NCBI RefSeq assembly: GCF_014191605.1
Contig: NZ_JACHWU010000002.1
Coordinates: forward strand, 248,001 to 312,000
Source of the DNA: Prauserella isguenensis
GTDB taxonomy: Bacteria > Actinomycetota > Actinomycetes > Mycobacteriales > Pseudonocardiaceae
Direction of reading: 5' to 3'
Length of the DNA: 64,000 bases
The notes beneath the pieces are model-generated. The model did no database searches, was not told the DNA's origin, and saw only the letters and a list, made by a program, of their open reading frames with translations. Shown here in pieces: positions 17,266 to 26,040 of this stretch; position 1 is the first letter of the stretch, and each line of letters opens with the position of its first letter. A program made the position numbers and the translations under genes.

Positions 17266-18111
17266 CTACCCGCCGTCACTGGGGTGGAAGTGATAGGTCT
17301 CGCCGTGGTCGAGGTAGTGGAACTCCGCTGCGGTCGACGATGAGGCCGCGGCCTGCTTGATGTCGTCCAGTCCGGATTGAAAGACCGAGTAGTCGTTGTA
17401 GTGGATGGGCACCGCAGTGCGCGGATCGACGATTTCCACAGCCCGTACGGCCTGTTCGCCGGTCATGGTGACCACGGTGCCGAGCAGGGTGGTGCCACCG
17501 GCGTGCACCAACGCCAGATCGATGTCGGGGTAGCGCTGCGGGATGTCGTACAGCCGGTCGTGCAACAGTGTGTCGCCGCTGATGTAGAGCCGGAAGGACC
17601 GGTTCTCGCCGCGGCTGAAGTCCAGAACACTGCCCATGGTCGGCGGCAGCATGCCCGCCACCGGATCGGGGTCGTGCTTGGCCGGCATCGCGGTGACCCG
17701 CACTTCGTCCTCGCCCTTGGCCACGGTGTGGGACTGCCAGGTGTCCAGCGCGTGCCCCTGGGTGAAGCCCTGCTCGGACAGCAGCCCCACGGCGTGTTCG
17801 GTGGTGATGATGGGTACGTCCTTGTTCAGCTGCTCGGCGGCGACATCGTCGAAATGGTCGCCGTGGTGGTGCGAGAGCACGATGAAGTCCAGCGGTGGCA
17901 GGTCGTCAATCTGGCAGGCGGGCTCGACTTCGCGCCGCGCGTACATGCCGTGGCCGAGGTGCACGTGGTCGCCGGCGTGCAGGAACGTGGGGTCAGTCAG
18001 GATCGTGAATCCGCCGTAGCGAATGAGCGTTGTGGCATTGCCGATGAAGTAGACACTGCCTGCGGTGAAGTCGCCGGGCTCGGTTGCCGACAATGTCAAC
18101 GGTGCGCTCAT
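17266..18111 (-). CDS. MBL-fold metal-dependent hydrolase
   Basis: 281 aa metallo-beta-lactamase fold protein of the UlaG/UPF0173-like type. Metal-binding motifs are visible: LSHHHGDHFDD (HxHxDH), a later His in MPAKHDPD, SGDTLL (bridging Asp) and PIHYNDY near the C-terminus. Start ATG 18111 has AGGGG upstream; the longer open frame is not protein-like. Substrate unknown. Divergent from the recombinase gene. Confidence 0.85.
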   Translation of the reverse strand: MSAPLTLSATEPGDFTAGSVYFIGNATTLIRYGGFTILTDPTFLHAGDHVHLGHGMYARREVEPACQIDDLPPLDFIVLSHHHGDHFDDVAAEQLNKDVPIITTEHAVGLLSEQGFTQGHALDTWQSHTVAKGEDEVRVTAMPAKHDPDPVAGMLPPTMGSVLDFSRGENRSFRLYISGDTLLHDRLYDIPQRYPDIDLALVHAGGTTLLGTVVTMTGEQAVRAVEIVDPRTAVPIHYNDYSVFQSGLDDIKQAAASSSTAAEFHYLDHGETYHFHPSDGG

Positions 18112-18277
18112 GTCATAACCCCTGTGTGCGGCGCTCGGTCCATGAATGCGGGAACTACCCGGTTCATGTCGCCCGTCAAACACCTCGCCGTGGGCCTGCT
18201 GTCCACGGGTGGGCAGCGCGTGACCACGGCTGATGCCGGTCCGGTAACGGGCCCGCGATGCGCTACGGTCGGTCGCG

Positions 18278-19618
18278 ATGAGCGAGCATCCGGTTCCCCT
18301 CACGCGGTCGGTGTGGGCCGGGACGGATCCGTGGCCCGGGGCGTCCGACCCGGCCGCGTTGCTGTCGGGGATCGCGGACTGGCTCACCGGGTACGGCAAC
18401 GTCCAGACCCGCCGGACCTACGCCGAGGGGTTGGGACTGCCCGGCACGAGCGCCGACGTCGAGGAATGGGTCCGGACCATCACCGCCTCCGCGGCCTCAC
18501 ACGTGTCCACACCGGACGGCGAGCCGCAGACCGGGTTCGTCCACGGCGGCCGGTTGCCCGGCACGGACTGGCGCGACGCGGTCGCGGCCTACGCGTCGGC
18601 GCTCCAGCTGAGCCCACCGGGCGCGAGTGCCGACGGAGCGGCTCGACGTCCGCCACCGGCACCGCGTGGCCGGTTACGGGCGGTCCACTGGTTCCGCTGG
18701 TGCGCCGCACGGGGACTCGACCCGCTGCGGGTCACCAGCCGCGACGTGAAGGCGTGGCTCGAGGCCGTGGCCACCGCAGGTGCCGCACCGTCCACACGCG
18801 ATCGCCTCCTCGCGACAGTCAAGACCCTGTACGCCTACCTCGCCGAGGAGGGCCTCGTCACGGGGAATCCGGCGGCGCTGAGCAGACGGCGACTCGGCCT
18901 CACGACGGCGACGACGAGCACCTCGGCCACGATCACGCTGACCGGGCGGCAGGTACGTGCGCTCCACACCGCGGCCGCGGCGCCGCGCAGGGGAGCGGGT
19001 CCGGTGGATACCGCCCGTGCCGCCGCGGTCGTCGCGCTGTTCACCCTCGGCCTGCGCGTGAGCGAGCTGTGCGGGCTCGATGAGTCCGACCTCCACGTCA
19101 CGCGGGGGCGACGGGCACTGCGGGTGCACGGCAAGGGCGGCAAGGCGCGCATCGTGTACCTCAGCGAGCCCGCCGAGGCCGCGCTGACCGAGTACCGGCT
19201 CCGTGTCCGGGATGCCGCGACCTCGCAGAACACGGCCTCGAAAGACCGGACGTCGAAGGGGGCGGCGCTGCAACGCGACCGCACCGGAACCGTCGACGAA
19301 CGGCCGTTGCTGCGTACCCGCACGGGACGGCGTTTCCAGCGGCAGGCGATCTGGCAACTGCTGCGCCGCGTCGCCGCGTCGGCCGGGCCGGAACTCGCCG
19401 AGGTGGCCGACGCGATGCACCCGCACGCGCTGCGGCACTTCTACGTCACCACCGCCGTCGAGGCGGGCGCGGACCTCGCCCACGTGCAAGGCGACGTCGG
19501 GCACAGCAGTATCGACACCACCCGCAAGGTCTACGACCACGCCGCGCCGGATCCCGAGCGCAGCGCAGTCGATCTCGTGGCGGGGACGTGGTACGCCGCC
19601 GACGAGGAGCCCGAGTAG
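18278..19618 (+). CDS. Tyrosine recombinase/integrase (XerC/D-like)
   Basis: 446 aa site-specific recombinase. The N-terminal SAM-like core-binding domain spans roughly residues 70-215 (VHWFRWCAARGL, RDRLLATVKTLYAYLAEEGLVTGNP) and the catalytic domain follows. The active-site set is complete: Arg in TLGLRVSELCGL, Lys in HGKGGKAR, HALRH, His in VGHSSIDTT, and the nucleophile Tyr in KVYDH near residue 418. A ~35-residue insertion rich in Ser/Thr and charged residues (about 305-340) lies between the Lys and HxxR motifs. There is no excisionase, phage gene or tRNA beside it, so it is either chromosomal or a solitary remnant of an element. Confidence 0.88.
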   Translation: MSEHPVPLTRSVWAGTDPWPGASDPAALLSGIADWLTGYGNVQTRRTYAEGLGLPGTSADVEEWVRTITASAASHVSTPDGEPQTGFVHGGRLPGTDWRDAVAAYASALQLSPPGASADGAARRPPPAPRGRLRAVHWFRWCAARGLDPLRVTSRDVKAWLEAVATAGAAPSTRDRLLATVKTLYAYLAEEGLVTGNPAALSRRRLGLTTATTSTSATITLTGRQVRALHTAAAAPRRGAGPVDTARAAAVVALFTLGLRVSELCGLDESDLHVTRGRRALRVHGKGGKARIVYLSEPAEAALTEYRLRVRDAATSQNTASKDRTSKGAALQRDRTGTVDERPLLRTRTGRRFQRQAIWQLLRRVAASAGPELAEVADAMHPHALRHFYVTTAVEAGADLAHVQGDVGHSSIDTTRKVYDHAAPDPERSAVDLVAGTWYAADEEPE

Positions 19619-19786
19619 TGCGCGTCAAGGCCACCGCAGGCACCTCGTAGCCACGCTTGACACTCCCGCGTTCCCGCCTGAGTTGCTCTGCGCGGTGTGA
19701 ACTGCGGCCACGTCGTGGTCAAACGCGGTGGGACCACCTCGAGGCGGTGAGCCGCCGGTTTCCCGCCGGTGCGGCTGCGGGCAGAG

Positions 19787-20497
19787 CTACTGGGTGGCGT
19801 GGTGCAGCTGTACGCAGCATTCGCCGGTGCGGGGGGCGAGGGTCGCCTCGACGGCGGAGGCGTGCAGCCCGGTGAGGAACCCCTCGAGGAAGGCATGGTT
19901 GATGCCGCAAACCAGGTCCGGGGATTGCGCGACCAGTGGGTGGAAGGGGCAGTTGAGCAGCCGCACGCACTCCGGTGACTGACGGGAGGGTTCGAATCCG
20001 TACCGGGCCAGCACGGTCTCGGCGTGGGTGAGTGCACGTTCGACGCCGAGTTTGCCGGGACGAAGCCGCTCCCGTTCGGTGGTGCCGAGTCGGTGGCCGC
20101 GTTCGCGGGCCGTGCGCAGGGCGGCGTGGTGGGCGGTTTCTCCTTCACCCTCGGTGAGCACAGCCTGAAGCAGGATGTCGGCGAGCAGGTCGTGCTGGCG
20201 GGGCGGGATGGTGACGCGGATGTCGACGTCGGCCGGTTCGTAGACCTTCGGGGTCCTCCCGACCTTGCGGATGCCGCCGACCGCTTCGAACCGGGCGGTC
20301 AGCAGGCCGGCGTCGACCAGCTTGTCGAGGTGGAAGGCGGCGAGCTTGCGAGAGATTCCGACCGCGGCCGCCGCGTCGTCGCGGGTGACCGGCCGCTGGG
20401 CATGGCGGATGAACTCGTACATCCCGCGCCGGAGCTCGTCGTCCAGGGCGGCCACGGTCGCGATGGGAAGTCCGGGGTTGTCGCAGCGTGCGTCCAC
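19787..20497 (-). CDS. HTH regulator with C-terminal Cys cluster (SufR/ArsR-like)
   Basis: 236 aa. The N-terminal winged HTH (residues 15-75) has RRGMYEFIRHAQRPVTRDDAAAAVGISRKLAAFHLDKLVDAGLL. The C-terminal part has CVRLLNCPFHPLVAQSPDLVCGINHAFLEG and GECCVQL. This arrangement resembles SufR-type regulators, in which such Cys residues bind an Fe-S cluster and the protein senses iron, oxidative or NO stress. The GTG start at 20497 is the most upstream plausible. Divergent from the DUF2231 gene, it probably controls the DUF2231-membrane protein-folE genes. Fe-S binding is inference from the motif. Confidence 0.78.
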   Translation of the reverse strand: MDARCDNPGLPIATVAALDDELRRGMYEFIRHAQRPVTRDDAAAAVGISRKLAAFHLDKLVDAGLLTARFEAVGGIRKVGRTPKVYEPADVDIRVTIPPRQHDLLADILLQAVLTEGEGETAHHAALRTARERGHRLGTTERERLRPGKLGVERALTHAETVLARYGFEPSRQSPECVRLLNCPFHPLVAQSPDLVCGINHAFLEGFLTGLHASAVEATLAPRTGECCVQLHHATQ

Positions 20498-20624
20498 CCC
20501 GCCACCGTAGCGCGGGTTCCGCTAATGCGAGTGCACCGAAACGACTTCGACCGTGCTGTCACCACCGCGTGCTTGCTTCTCGGCTCGAATAAAACTAACG
20601 TCCATTGGTGAAAAGGGAGGCGCT

Positions 20625-21158
20625 GTGGACGGTCCGCGACAACAGGCCAAGCACCCGGTGAGCGCGGCGCTGGCCGGCCCGTACGGGCATCCGTTTCATC
20701 CGATCCTGGTCACCGTGCCGATCGGAGCGTGGGTGGCCAGCCTGGTGTTCGACGTGGCCTCGTGGCTCGTGGTCGACCCCGGCTTCCTGGCACAGGGATC
20801 GGTCTGGCTGATCGGACTCGGCGTGCTCGGTGCCGTCGCCGCGGCCCTGGTCGGGGTGCTCGATCTGTTCGCCATCCCCACCGGCACCCCGGCGTTTCGA
20901 CTCGGGTTGCTGCACATGGCGCTGAACCTCACGGTCACCGCCGCCTACGCCGTCAACTTCGTGTGGCGCCAGGCCGACTACGGCCGGCCCGGCCCGGTCC
21001 CGGCCGCGATGCTCACGCTCTCGGTGGCGGGCGTGATCGTGCTGGCGGTGGCGGGCTACCTCGGCGGCAAGCTGGCCTACCGCTACGGCGTCCGGGTCGC
21101 CGACGAGAAGACCCAGGCCACCGGATACACCACCCGCGACGATCCGTCCGGCCGCTGA
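20625..21158 (+). CDS. DUF2231 membrane protein
   Basis: 177 aa protein with four predicted membrane helices. The N-terminal AALAGPYGHPFHPILVTVPIGAW matches the DUF2231 signature, which has conserved His residues possibly binding heme or metal. GTG 20625 is preceded by GGGAGG at 20615-20620; the further upstream extension is an artefact. An AT-rich stretch (GAATAAAACTAACG, 20587-20600) upstream is a candidate promoter. It starts a probable three-gene unit ending with folE. Confidence 0.82.
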   Translation: MDGPRQQAKHPVSAALAGPYGHPFHPILVTVPIGAWVASLVFDVASWLVVDPGFLAQGSVWLIGLGVLGAVAAALVGVLDLFAIPTGTPAFRLGLLHMALNLTVTAAYAVNFVWRQADYGRPGPVPAAMLTLSVAGVIVLAVAGYLGGKLAYRYGVRVADEKTQATGYTTRDDPSGR

Positions 21159-21205
21159 CCCCGGTGCGACCACCATCGTCACCATCACGACAGGAGACAC
21201 CTCCC

Positions 21206-21616
21206 ATGGCACTCGCAGCCTTGATCACGTGGTTGATCACCGCCATCGGCGGATTCGTCATGCTCGGCACCTGGGTGGCCAAAGGCGGCCCGAAGAAGAA
21301 CAGCCACCTGCCCCCTGCGGTGATCGTCGGGCACTTCGCGCTGGCCGCGATCGGCCTGATCGTGTGGATCATCTACGTGTTCACCGACAACCACGCGATC
21401 GCCTGGACCGGTTTCGTCCTGCTGCTACCGGTGGCGCTGCTGGGATTCCTGATGCTGTTCCGGTGGATCCCCGTCTACCGCGCCAGGGCGGCCGCCGGCG
21501 CCACGGGCGGGCAGGACGTGGCCGAGAAACACTTCCCGGTCGGTGTGGTCGCCGGCCACGGGATCTTCGCCGTGGCGACGGTCGTACTGGCGTTGTTGGC
21601 CGCCCTCGGGTTCTGA
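21206..21616 (+). CDS. Small four-helix membrane protein of unknown function
   Basis: 136 aa with about four membrane segments (residues 2-24, 38-60, 66-86, 115-135). I recognise no named family. Conserved-looking polar residues include GGPKKNSHLPP and two His in membrane-proximal positions (GHFALAA, GHGIFAV), which could bind heme or metal. GGAGA lies 11 bases upstream of the ATG. Its TGA overlaps the folE ATG (TGATG), so its translation is coupled to folE. Confidence 0.75.
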   Translation: MALAALITWLITAIGGFVMLGTWVAKGGPKKNSHLPPAVIVGHFALAAIGLIVWIIYVFTDNHAIAWTGFVLLLPVALLGFLMLFRWIPVYRARAAAGATGGQDVAEKHFPVGVVAGHGIFAVATVVLALLAALGF

Positions 21617-22275
21617 TGCCCACCACCAAGCCACCCACCCCTGCCGCACTGTCGATGGACGAGGACCTGCCCATGACCCCTGGCGCCGCACTGCGCGTCG
21701 TGCACGAGCCCGACACCGGCATCGACCTCGAGGCGGCCGAGCGCGCCGCAGGCGAATTGTTACGAGCCTTGGGGATATCCACCGACTCCGAGAGCCTGTC
21801 CGGAACCCCCGGCAGGATGGCCCGCGCCTACGCCGAGCTGTTCACCCCACGCCCGTTCGACCTGACGACCTTCCCCAACGAGGAGGGCTACGACGAGCTC
21901 GTGTTGGCCAGGGCAATTCCGGTGCGCTCGGTCTGCGAACACCACCTGCTGCCGTTCACGGGAGTGGCCCACGTCGGCTACCTGCCCGGTCAGCGCATCC
22001 TGGGGCTTTCCAAACTGGCCCGGATCGTCGAGCACTTCGCCTGCCGGCCCCAGGTTCAGGAACGCCTGACCAAGCAGGTCGCCGACTGGCTGGGAGAACA
22101 CCTGCAGCCCAAGGGCGTCGGAGTGGTCATCGAAGCCGAACACACCTGCATGACCCTGCGCGGAGTCCAGGCCACCGGTGCCCACACCGTGACCTCCACG
22201 CTGCTCGGCACGCTGCGCGCCGACGCCCGTGCGCGCCACGAGTTCTTCGCGCTGACCGGCGTCAACGGCGCCTGA
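21616..22275 (+). CDS. folE: GTP cyclohydrolase I (type IA)
   Basis: 219 aa enzyme converting GTP to 7,8-dihydroneopterin triphosphate, the first step to folate or tetrahydrobiopterin. Catalytic and zinc residues are visible: SVCEHHLLPF (Cys and His ligands), GLSKLARIVEHFACRPQVQERLT, and EAEHTCMTLRGV with the third ligand Cys. The N-terminal ~35 residues are variable. ATG 21616 overlaps the previous stop. The housekeeping actinobacterial folE usually lies beside ftsH and folP. This one sits with membrane proteins and a stress-type regulator, so it is probably a second, conditionally expressed copy. Confidence 0.92.
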   Translation: MPTTKPPTPAALSMDEDLPMTPGAALRVVHEPDTGIDLEAAERAAGELLRALGISTDSESLSGTPGRMARAYAELFTPRPFDLTTFPNEEGYDELVLARAIPVRSVCEHHLLPFTGVAHVGYLPGQRILGLSKLARIVEHFACRPQVQERLTKQVADWLGEHLQPKGVGVVIEAEHTCMTLRGVQATGAHTVTSTLLGTLRADARARHEFFALTGVNGA

Positions 22276-22335
22276 GTGCACGCCGCGTCAGCAACCTCCG
22301 TCCCGGGCCAGTGGGGTAGCGGCGGCGCGTGCCGG

Positions 22336-23622
22336 TCAGTGCTCGGGAGGCGCCGACGTGGTCGGATCCGCGGCTCGCGGGGCGCTGCGGACGCGCGAGG
22401 TCAGCATGATCATCGGAAGGAGCATCACGGCGAGCACACCCCCGGCCAGGGACAGCAGGGTGTAGCTGCCGGTGGCCACGATCATTCCGGAGGCCAGTCC
22501 GCCGCCGGCTCCTGAGACGGCGATGGCGACGTCGACCAGCCCCTGTGTTCTGGCGCGGGTGGCAGGCGGCGTGTTGTCGATGATGATCGCGGTGCCGCTG
22601 ACGAGTCCGAAGCTCCATCCCAACCCCAACAGGCCGAGTGCAACGGCCAGTAGTGCGACCGACTGCGGCGGCGCGAAGGCGGCCAGTGTCCCCGCCGCCA
22701 GCAGGGTCAGCCCTGATGCGCCCGCGACCGGAATCCGGCCGTAGCGGTCGACGAGGAAACCGCTCAACGGCGACGGCAGATACATCGCGGCGACGTGGAC
22801 GGCGATGACGACGCCGGCCGCGCCGACCGAGTGACCGTGGTGCTGCATGTGGATCGGGGTCATGGTCATGATCGCGACCATGACGAGTTGAGCCAGGACC
22901 ATCACCGCGGCGCCGAGCAGAACGCGGCGCCGGTCACCGCGGTGGTCGGTGGCCGCGACGTCCGGTCCCGGGAGGCCGTCGGGGACGGAGTCCGCCAGAG
23001 CACGCGCCGTGAGTAGTGGGTCTGGACGCAGCAACGACCACAGCACCGCGCCGGCGGCGCCGTAGGCGATCGCAGCCAGTAGAAAGGGCCCGGCCAACGG
23101 TGGGATGTTCCAGGTCTGCGCCAGTGTGCCCAGGGGCGTGACCAGGTTGGGACCGACGACGGCCCCGAGTGTCGTGGCCACCAGCACGGTGCTGAGGGCG
23201 CGAGCACGGTGCGCAGGTGTCGCCAGGTCGGCGCCGGAGTAGCGGGCTTGCAGATTGGCGGCGGTGCCCGATCCGTAGAGGAGTAGTGCGACGAAGAGCA
23301 GGGCGACACTGTCGACGGTGGCGGCGACCACGACGCCGACGGCTCCGAGTGCCCCGACTACGTAGCCTGCGGCAAGGCCCGTGCGGCGTCCCCGACGTTG
23401 GGAAGTCCGTCCGATCAGGGCTGCAGCCAGCGCCGACCCCGCGGTGAACAGGGCAATGGGTAGTCCGGACAGGCCGGTGGTGTCGAGCATGTCTTCGGCC
23501 AGCAGCGCCCCGACCGTGATGCCCGCAGCCAGCCCCGCACCGCTGAGGATCTGCGCAGCTACGAGTACGGCGAGGATGCGCCGTTGGGCAGGGTGCAGCG
23601 CAGCCGCGGTCGCAGGGGTCAT
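22336..23622 (-). CDS. MFS transporter (DHA1-like efflux permease)
   Basis: 428 aa with 12 membrane segments. The loop 2-3 motif is degenerate but recognisable (GRTSQRRGRRTGL), and the second half has FLVDRYGRIPVAGASG. The central loop (about residues 200-225) is hydrophilic and His/Asp-rich. Substrate unknown; homologous exporters carry drugs or metabolites. ATG 23622 follows AAGGGAG. It is convergent with folE and transcribed away from the coiled-coil gene's direction of origin on the same strand. Confidence 0.85.
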   Translation of the reverse strand: MTPATAAALHPAQRRILAVLVAAQILSGAGLAAGITVGALLAEDMLDTTGLSGLPIALFTAGSALAAALIGRTSQRRGRRTGLAAGYVVGALGAVGVVVAATVDSVALLFVALLLYGSGTAANLQARYSGADLATPAHRARALSTVLVATTLGAVVGPNLVTPLGTLAQTWNIPPLAGPFLLAAIAYGAAGAVLWSLLRPDPLLTARALADSVPDGLPGPDVAATDHRGDRRRVLLGAAVMVLAQLVMVAIMTMTPIHMQHHGHSVGAAGVVIAVHVAAMYLPSPLSGFLVDRYGRIPVAGASGLTLLAAGTLAAFAPPQSVALLAVALGLLGLGWSFGLVSGTAIIIDNTPPATRARTQGLVDVAIAVSGAGGGLASGMIVATGSYTLLSLAGGVLAVMLLPMIMLTSRVRSAPRAADPTTSAPPEH

Positions 23623-23696
23623 CCCGCTCCCTTCGGAAGAAGTGGTGGATCAGGCGGCGGTGAAGCATGCCGTCCGACCTTGCTGTCCGGCGCGGG

Positions 23697-24842
23697 TCAG
23701 GATTCGGCTCCGTCCGGTGGTGCGTCGTCAGGATGCGTGTTGCGGGAGAGAAGCTCCAGCAACACGCGTTCGCGGAGGCCGGCCGGGTCGTCGGGGGATT
23801 CCAGCACCGCGGTGTGCACGCGTCGGAGCACGCCGTCGAGGGCCACGCGGTGCCGGTCGGCTTCGGTCGCCCGGTTCTGCTGGCGTTCCGCGTCGCCGCG
23901 GACGTCCCCCAACTCCGCCTGCACGCCGGCCAGTTCGGCTCGCACGGCGGCGAGGCTCTGCTCGGCCTGCTGCCGTGCGGCTACGGCGTCGTCGAATCGC
24001 TGCGCGAGGTCCTGTTCTCGCTGCGTGGTCTCACGCAGCGAGGCGCGGGTGTCGTCGAGCTGGGCGGTGGCGGTCGTCAGCCGTTCGGTGAGGCTCTGTT
24101 CCAGGTCACGGCTCCGTGCGCGGTGTTCGTCGAGCGTGGCCTGCGCGGTGTCGCGTTCCCCGGTGCGTTCGGCCAGCTGCCGTCGCAACTCATCGAGGCG
24201 TTCGGTGAGTTCGTCGACCCGAGCACGGGCGACCTTGTTCTGGTCCTCGGCCGTGCGGGCCCGCTCGGCGGTCGCTTCCGCCGTGGCCTCGGCGCGCGCC
24301 TGCGCGAGCGCGGCGGCTTCGGCGGTCGCCGTGGCCTGCTGTGCGGTGTCCTGGGCCGCGTCCGCGTCGGCCGTTGCCCGGTCGGCCTCGGCGATGGCCG
24401 CCTCCCGGAGTCGGTCGGATTCGGCCGCCCGTTCCTCCGCGTCGACCTGTGCGCTTCGGGCCCGCTCGGCGGCGGCCTCCGCCTCGTCGGCCCGGGCCGC
24501 TGCGGCTGTCAGTTCGTCCTGCATGCGTGCCGTGACGTCGTCGAGTGCGCCGCCGAGTGCTTGCAGTGGTTCGAGGATCCGTCCGGCGGCTTCGGCGAAC
24601 ATGTCGGTCGCGTCGCGCAAGGCCGTCGGGGGATCGGTGTCGCCGAGCGCGGTGCGGAGCGCGTGTTCGGCGGCCGCGAGTTGCTTGCACGTCTTGTCGC
24701 CCGGCCACCGGCGGTCCGGGCAGAACTCGTAAGGCCGCCCCCCACGCGGGCCCGGCGGCGGGAGGGGCCGTCTGCAATGCCGGAAGCCGCACTGCGCCGC
24801 CTGTGGGTCCGTCACGTGCACCGTCACACTTTCCGCGCTCAT
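23697..24842 (-). CDS. Coiled-coil protein with N-terminal Cys motif
   Basis: 381 aa. The first ~55 residues hold CGFRHCRRPLPPP, then YEFCPDRRW and KTCKQLA, four Cys/His positions that suggest a small treble-clef zinc finger. Residues about 100-345 are one long Ala/Glu/Arg/Gln-rich coiled coil (repeats of EAxAxAxRA), and the C-terminus is acidic. The layout resembles KfrA-like or replication-associated actinobacterial proteins, but I do not recognise a defined family. A similar Cys motif occurs in the small protein at 52.6-52.9 kb. Confidence 0.7.
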   Translation of the reverse strand: MSAESVTVHVTDPQAAQCGFRHCRRPLPPPGPRGGRPYEFCPDRRWPGDKTCKQLAAAEHALRTALGDTDPPTALRDATDMFAEAAGRILEPLQALGGALDDVTARMQDELTAAAARADEAEAAAERARSAQVDAEERAAESDRLREAAIAEADRATADADAAQDTAQQATATAEAAALAQARAEATAEATAERARTAEDQNKVARARVDELTERLDELRRQLAERTGERDTAQATLDEHRARSRDLEQSLTERLTTATAQLDDTRASLRETTQREQDLAQRFDDAVAARQQAEQSLAAVRAELAGVQAELGDVRGDAERQQNRATEADRHRVALDGVLRRVHTAVLESPDDPAGLRERVLLELLSRNTHPDDAPPDGAES

Positions 24843-25328
24843 GCAGCCACCCTAGTTCAGAGTTATCTATGCCTTAACACGGGTTCTGGTTGCACTAACT
24901 ATAATCATGGACCGCTACAGAAGATATATTTTGTAGCCGAGGTATCGGAGGGTTCGCGGCGGCTCGATGGAGGGCCTTGCAGGCGGTGATGAGTCGCGTT
25001 TATCCCCACGCAGGAGGGCTTCCCGCGGGGCGGGAGAGCGACATCCGCGGACCGAGGCCGTCTGAAGCCGTGCGACACGGGGGCACAGAGCCCGAGTCCT
25101 ACGGGCGGTCGCCGGAGGTGTCCCGAACGGAGGTGGAGCGGTCCTTCGGCCTCGACATCGCGGGACGCGTGCGGCGTGGTGCCCCGATGTCGGTGGCCGC
25201 GCACACGGAGCGCCCGCGGGTCTGGCCGGTGCCCGCGGAGCGTCAGCCGGCGCCGATGAGGTGCGCGCCGGTATCGGGCCGCCACGTGCTCGTGATGTGG
25301 CGACCGGACCTGTGGCGACCGGACCGCA
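24843..25328. other. 486-bp intergenic stretch without a convincing gene
   Basis: The first 100 bases, next to the coiled-coil gene start, are AT-rich for this genome (around 24860-24935) and probably hold its promoter. The rest is GC-rich. One open frame (24986 to 25378, plus strand) gives a Pro/Arg-rich product with no family features and runs antisense into the STAS gene, so I do not call it. Confidence 0.5.
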
Positions 25329-25700
25329 TCAGGCCATCGCCATCGCAGTGTCCGACTGCGGTGGCGGGCTCGTGGTGAGGGCGAACTCGGAGCGGGAGTG
25401 GGCCGCCGGGAGTGCGCTGACGCCGGTCGCTTGCAGCATGGCGTGCAGGTGGGGCGCCGCGTTGACGACGTCGAAGGGAATGTGCCGGTGGGTCGCGTAC
25501 GTGTGTACGGCGATCAGGAGATCGAGCCCGGCGGTATCGATGGTCGTGGCCGGGGCCAGGTCCACCACGGTTTCCGGTGGCCCGCTCAACACATGCGGCC
25601 AGAGCCGCTCGGCCAGCAGGGCGGTGCTCGAACCGGCGAGGTCCCCCTCCACTGTGAACACAGCGGAGGGGGTCGTGATCAGGTTGTAGTCGGCCCGCAT
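25329..25700 (-). CDS. STAS-domain protein (anti-sigma factor antagonist-like)
   Basis: 123 aa single-domain STAS protein like SpoIIAA/RsbV, which normally switch partner-binding by phosphorylation. The fold is seen in VFTVEGDLAGSSTALL and VVDLAPATTIDTAGLDLLIAVH. Here the phosphorylation motif D-S-S-G reads D-T-A-G, so the usual phospho-Ser is Ala and a Thr sits beside it. No anti-sigma kinase or sigma gene is adjacent. ATG 25700 has GGAGC upstream. Confidence 0.82.
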   Translation of the reverse strand: MRADYNLITTPSAVFTVEGDLAGSSTALLAERLWPHVLSGPPETVVDLAPATTIDTAGLDLLIAVHTYATHRHIPFDVVNAAPHLHAMLQATGVSALPAAHSRSEFALTTSPPPQSDTAMAMA

Positions 25701-26040
25701 CGGGGCTCCTATACGCGTCGAAGGATCCCGTGGCCCGGCGCAACGTCGAGAGTTGCGGCTGCAGGCCACAGGAAAGGAAGTGGCGAGGTTCCGGGAGCCG
25801 GCCCGTGGGGGATGCGCTCGGCTCAACCGGAAGAAGGACTGGACGACAGCAGGCTACGGGCGGCCGCTTCTGCGCGCCCGGTGGTGGGCAGCGTGGTCAC
25901 GGCGGCCGGGGTGCTGTGGGATCGGATCGGTTGGGCCCGTCTCAACCGCACCGCATGGTGGCGAGCGCGGGAGGTGGGCCGGGTGACCGCGGTTCCCGGC
26001 CCGCACACGAGGTGCGGGCCGGGAGAAACTCAGCGGAGTC
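25701..26040. other. 340-bp stretch between STAS and cold-shock genes
   Basis: It holds the STAS upstream region and the cold-shock terminator at its right end. One open frame (ATG 25812 to 26078, plus strand, 88 aa, containing VVGSVVTAAGVLWDRIGWARLNR) has a faintly protein-like middle but runs through the terminator and antisense into the cold-shock gene, and has no clear ribosome site. I leave it uncalled. Confidence 0.4.
25994..26024 (-). terminator. Terminator of the cold-shock gene
   Basis: A perfect 13-bp inverted repeat, TCCCGGCCCGCAC at 25994-26006 paired with 26012-26024, with a 5-base loop, 17 bases beyond the stop of the cold-shock gene on the minus strand. No T tract, typical for this GC content. 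Confidence 0.8.

Noticed and set aside
25000-25040. Sequence ATCCCCACGCAGGAGG resembling a piece of a type I-E CRISPR repeat
   Set aside because: Single occurrence, no repeated units or spacers, and no cas genes.
24986-25378. Plus-strand frame in the gap before the STAS gene
   Set aside because: Pro/Arg-rich product without motifs, running antisense into the STAS gene and lacking a ribosome site.
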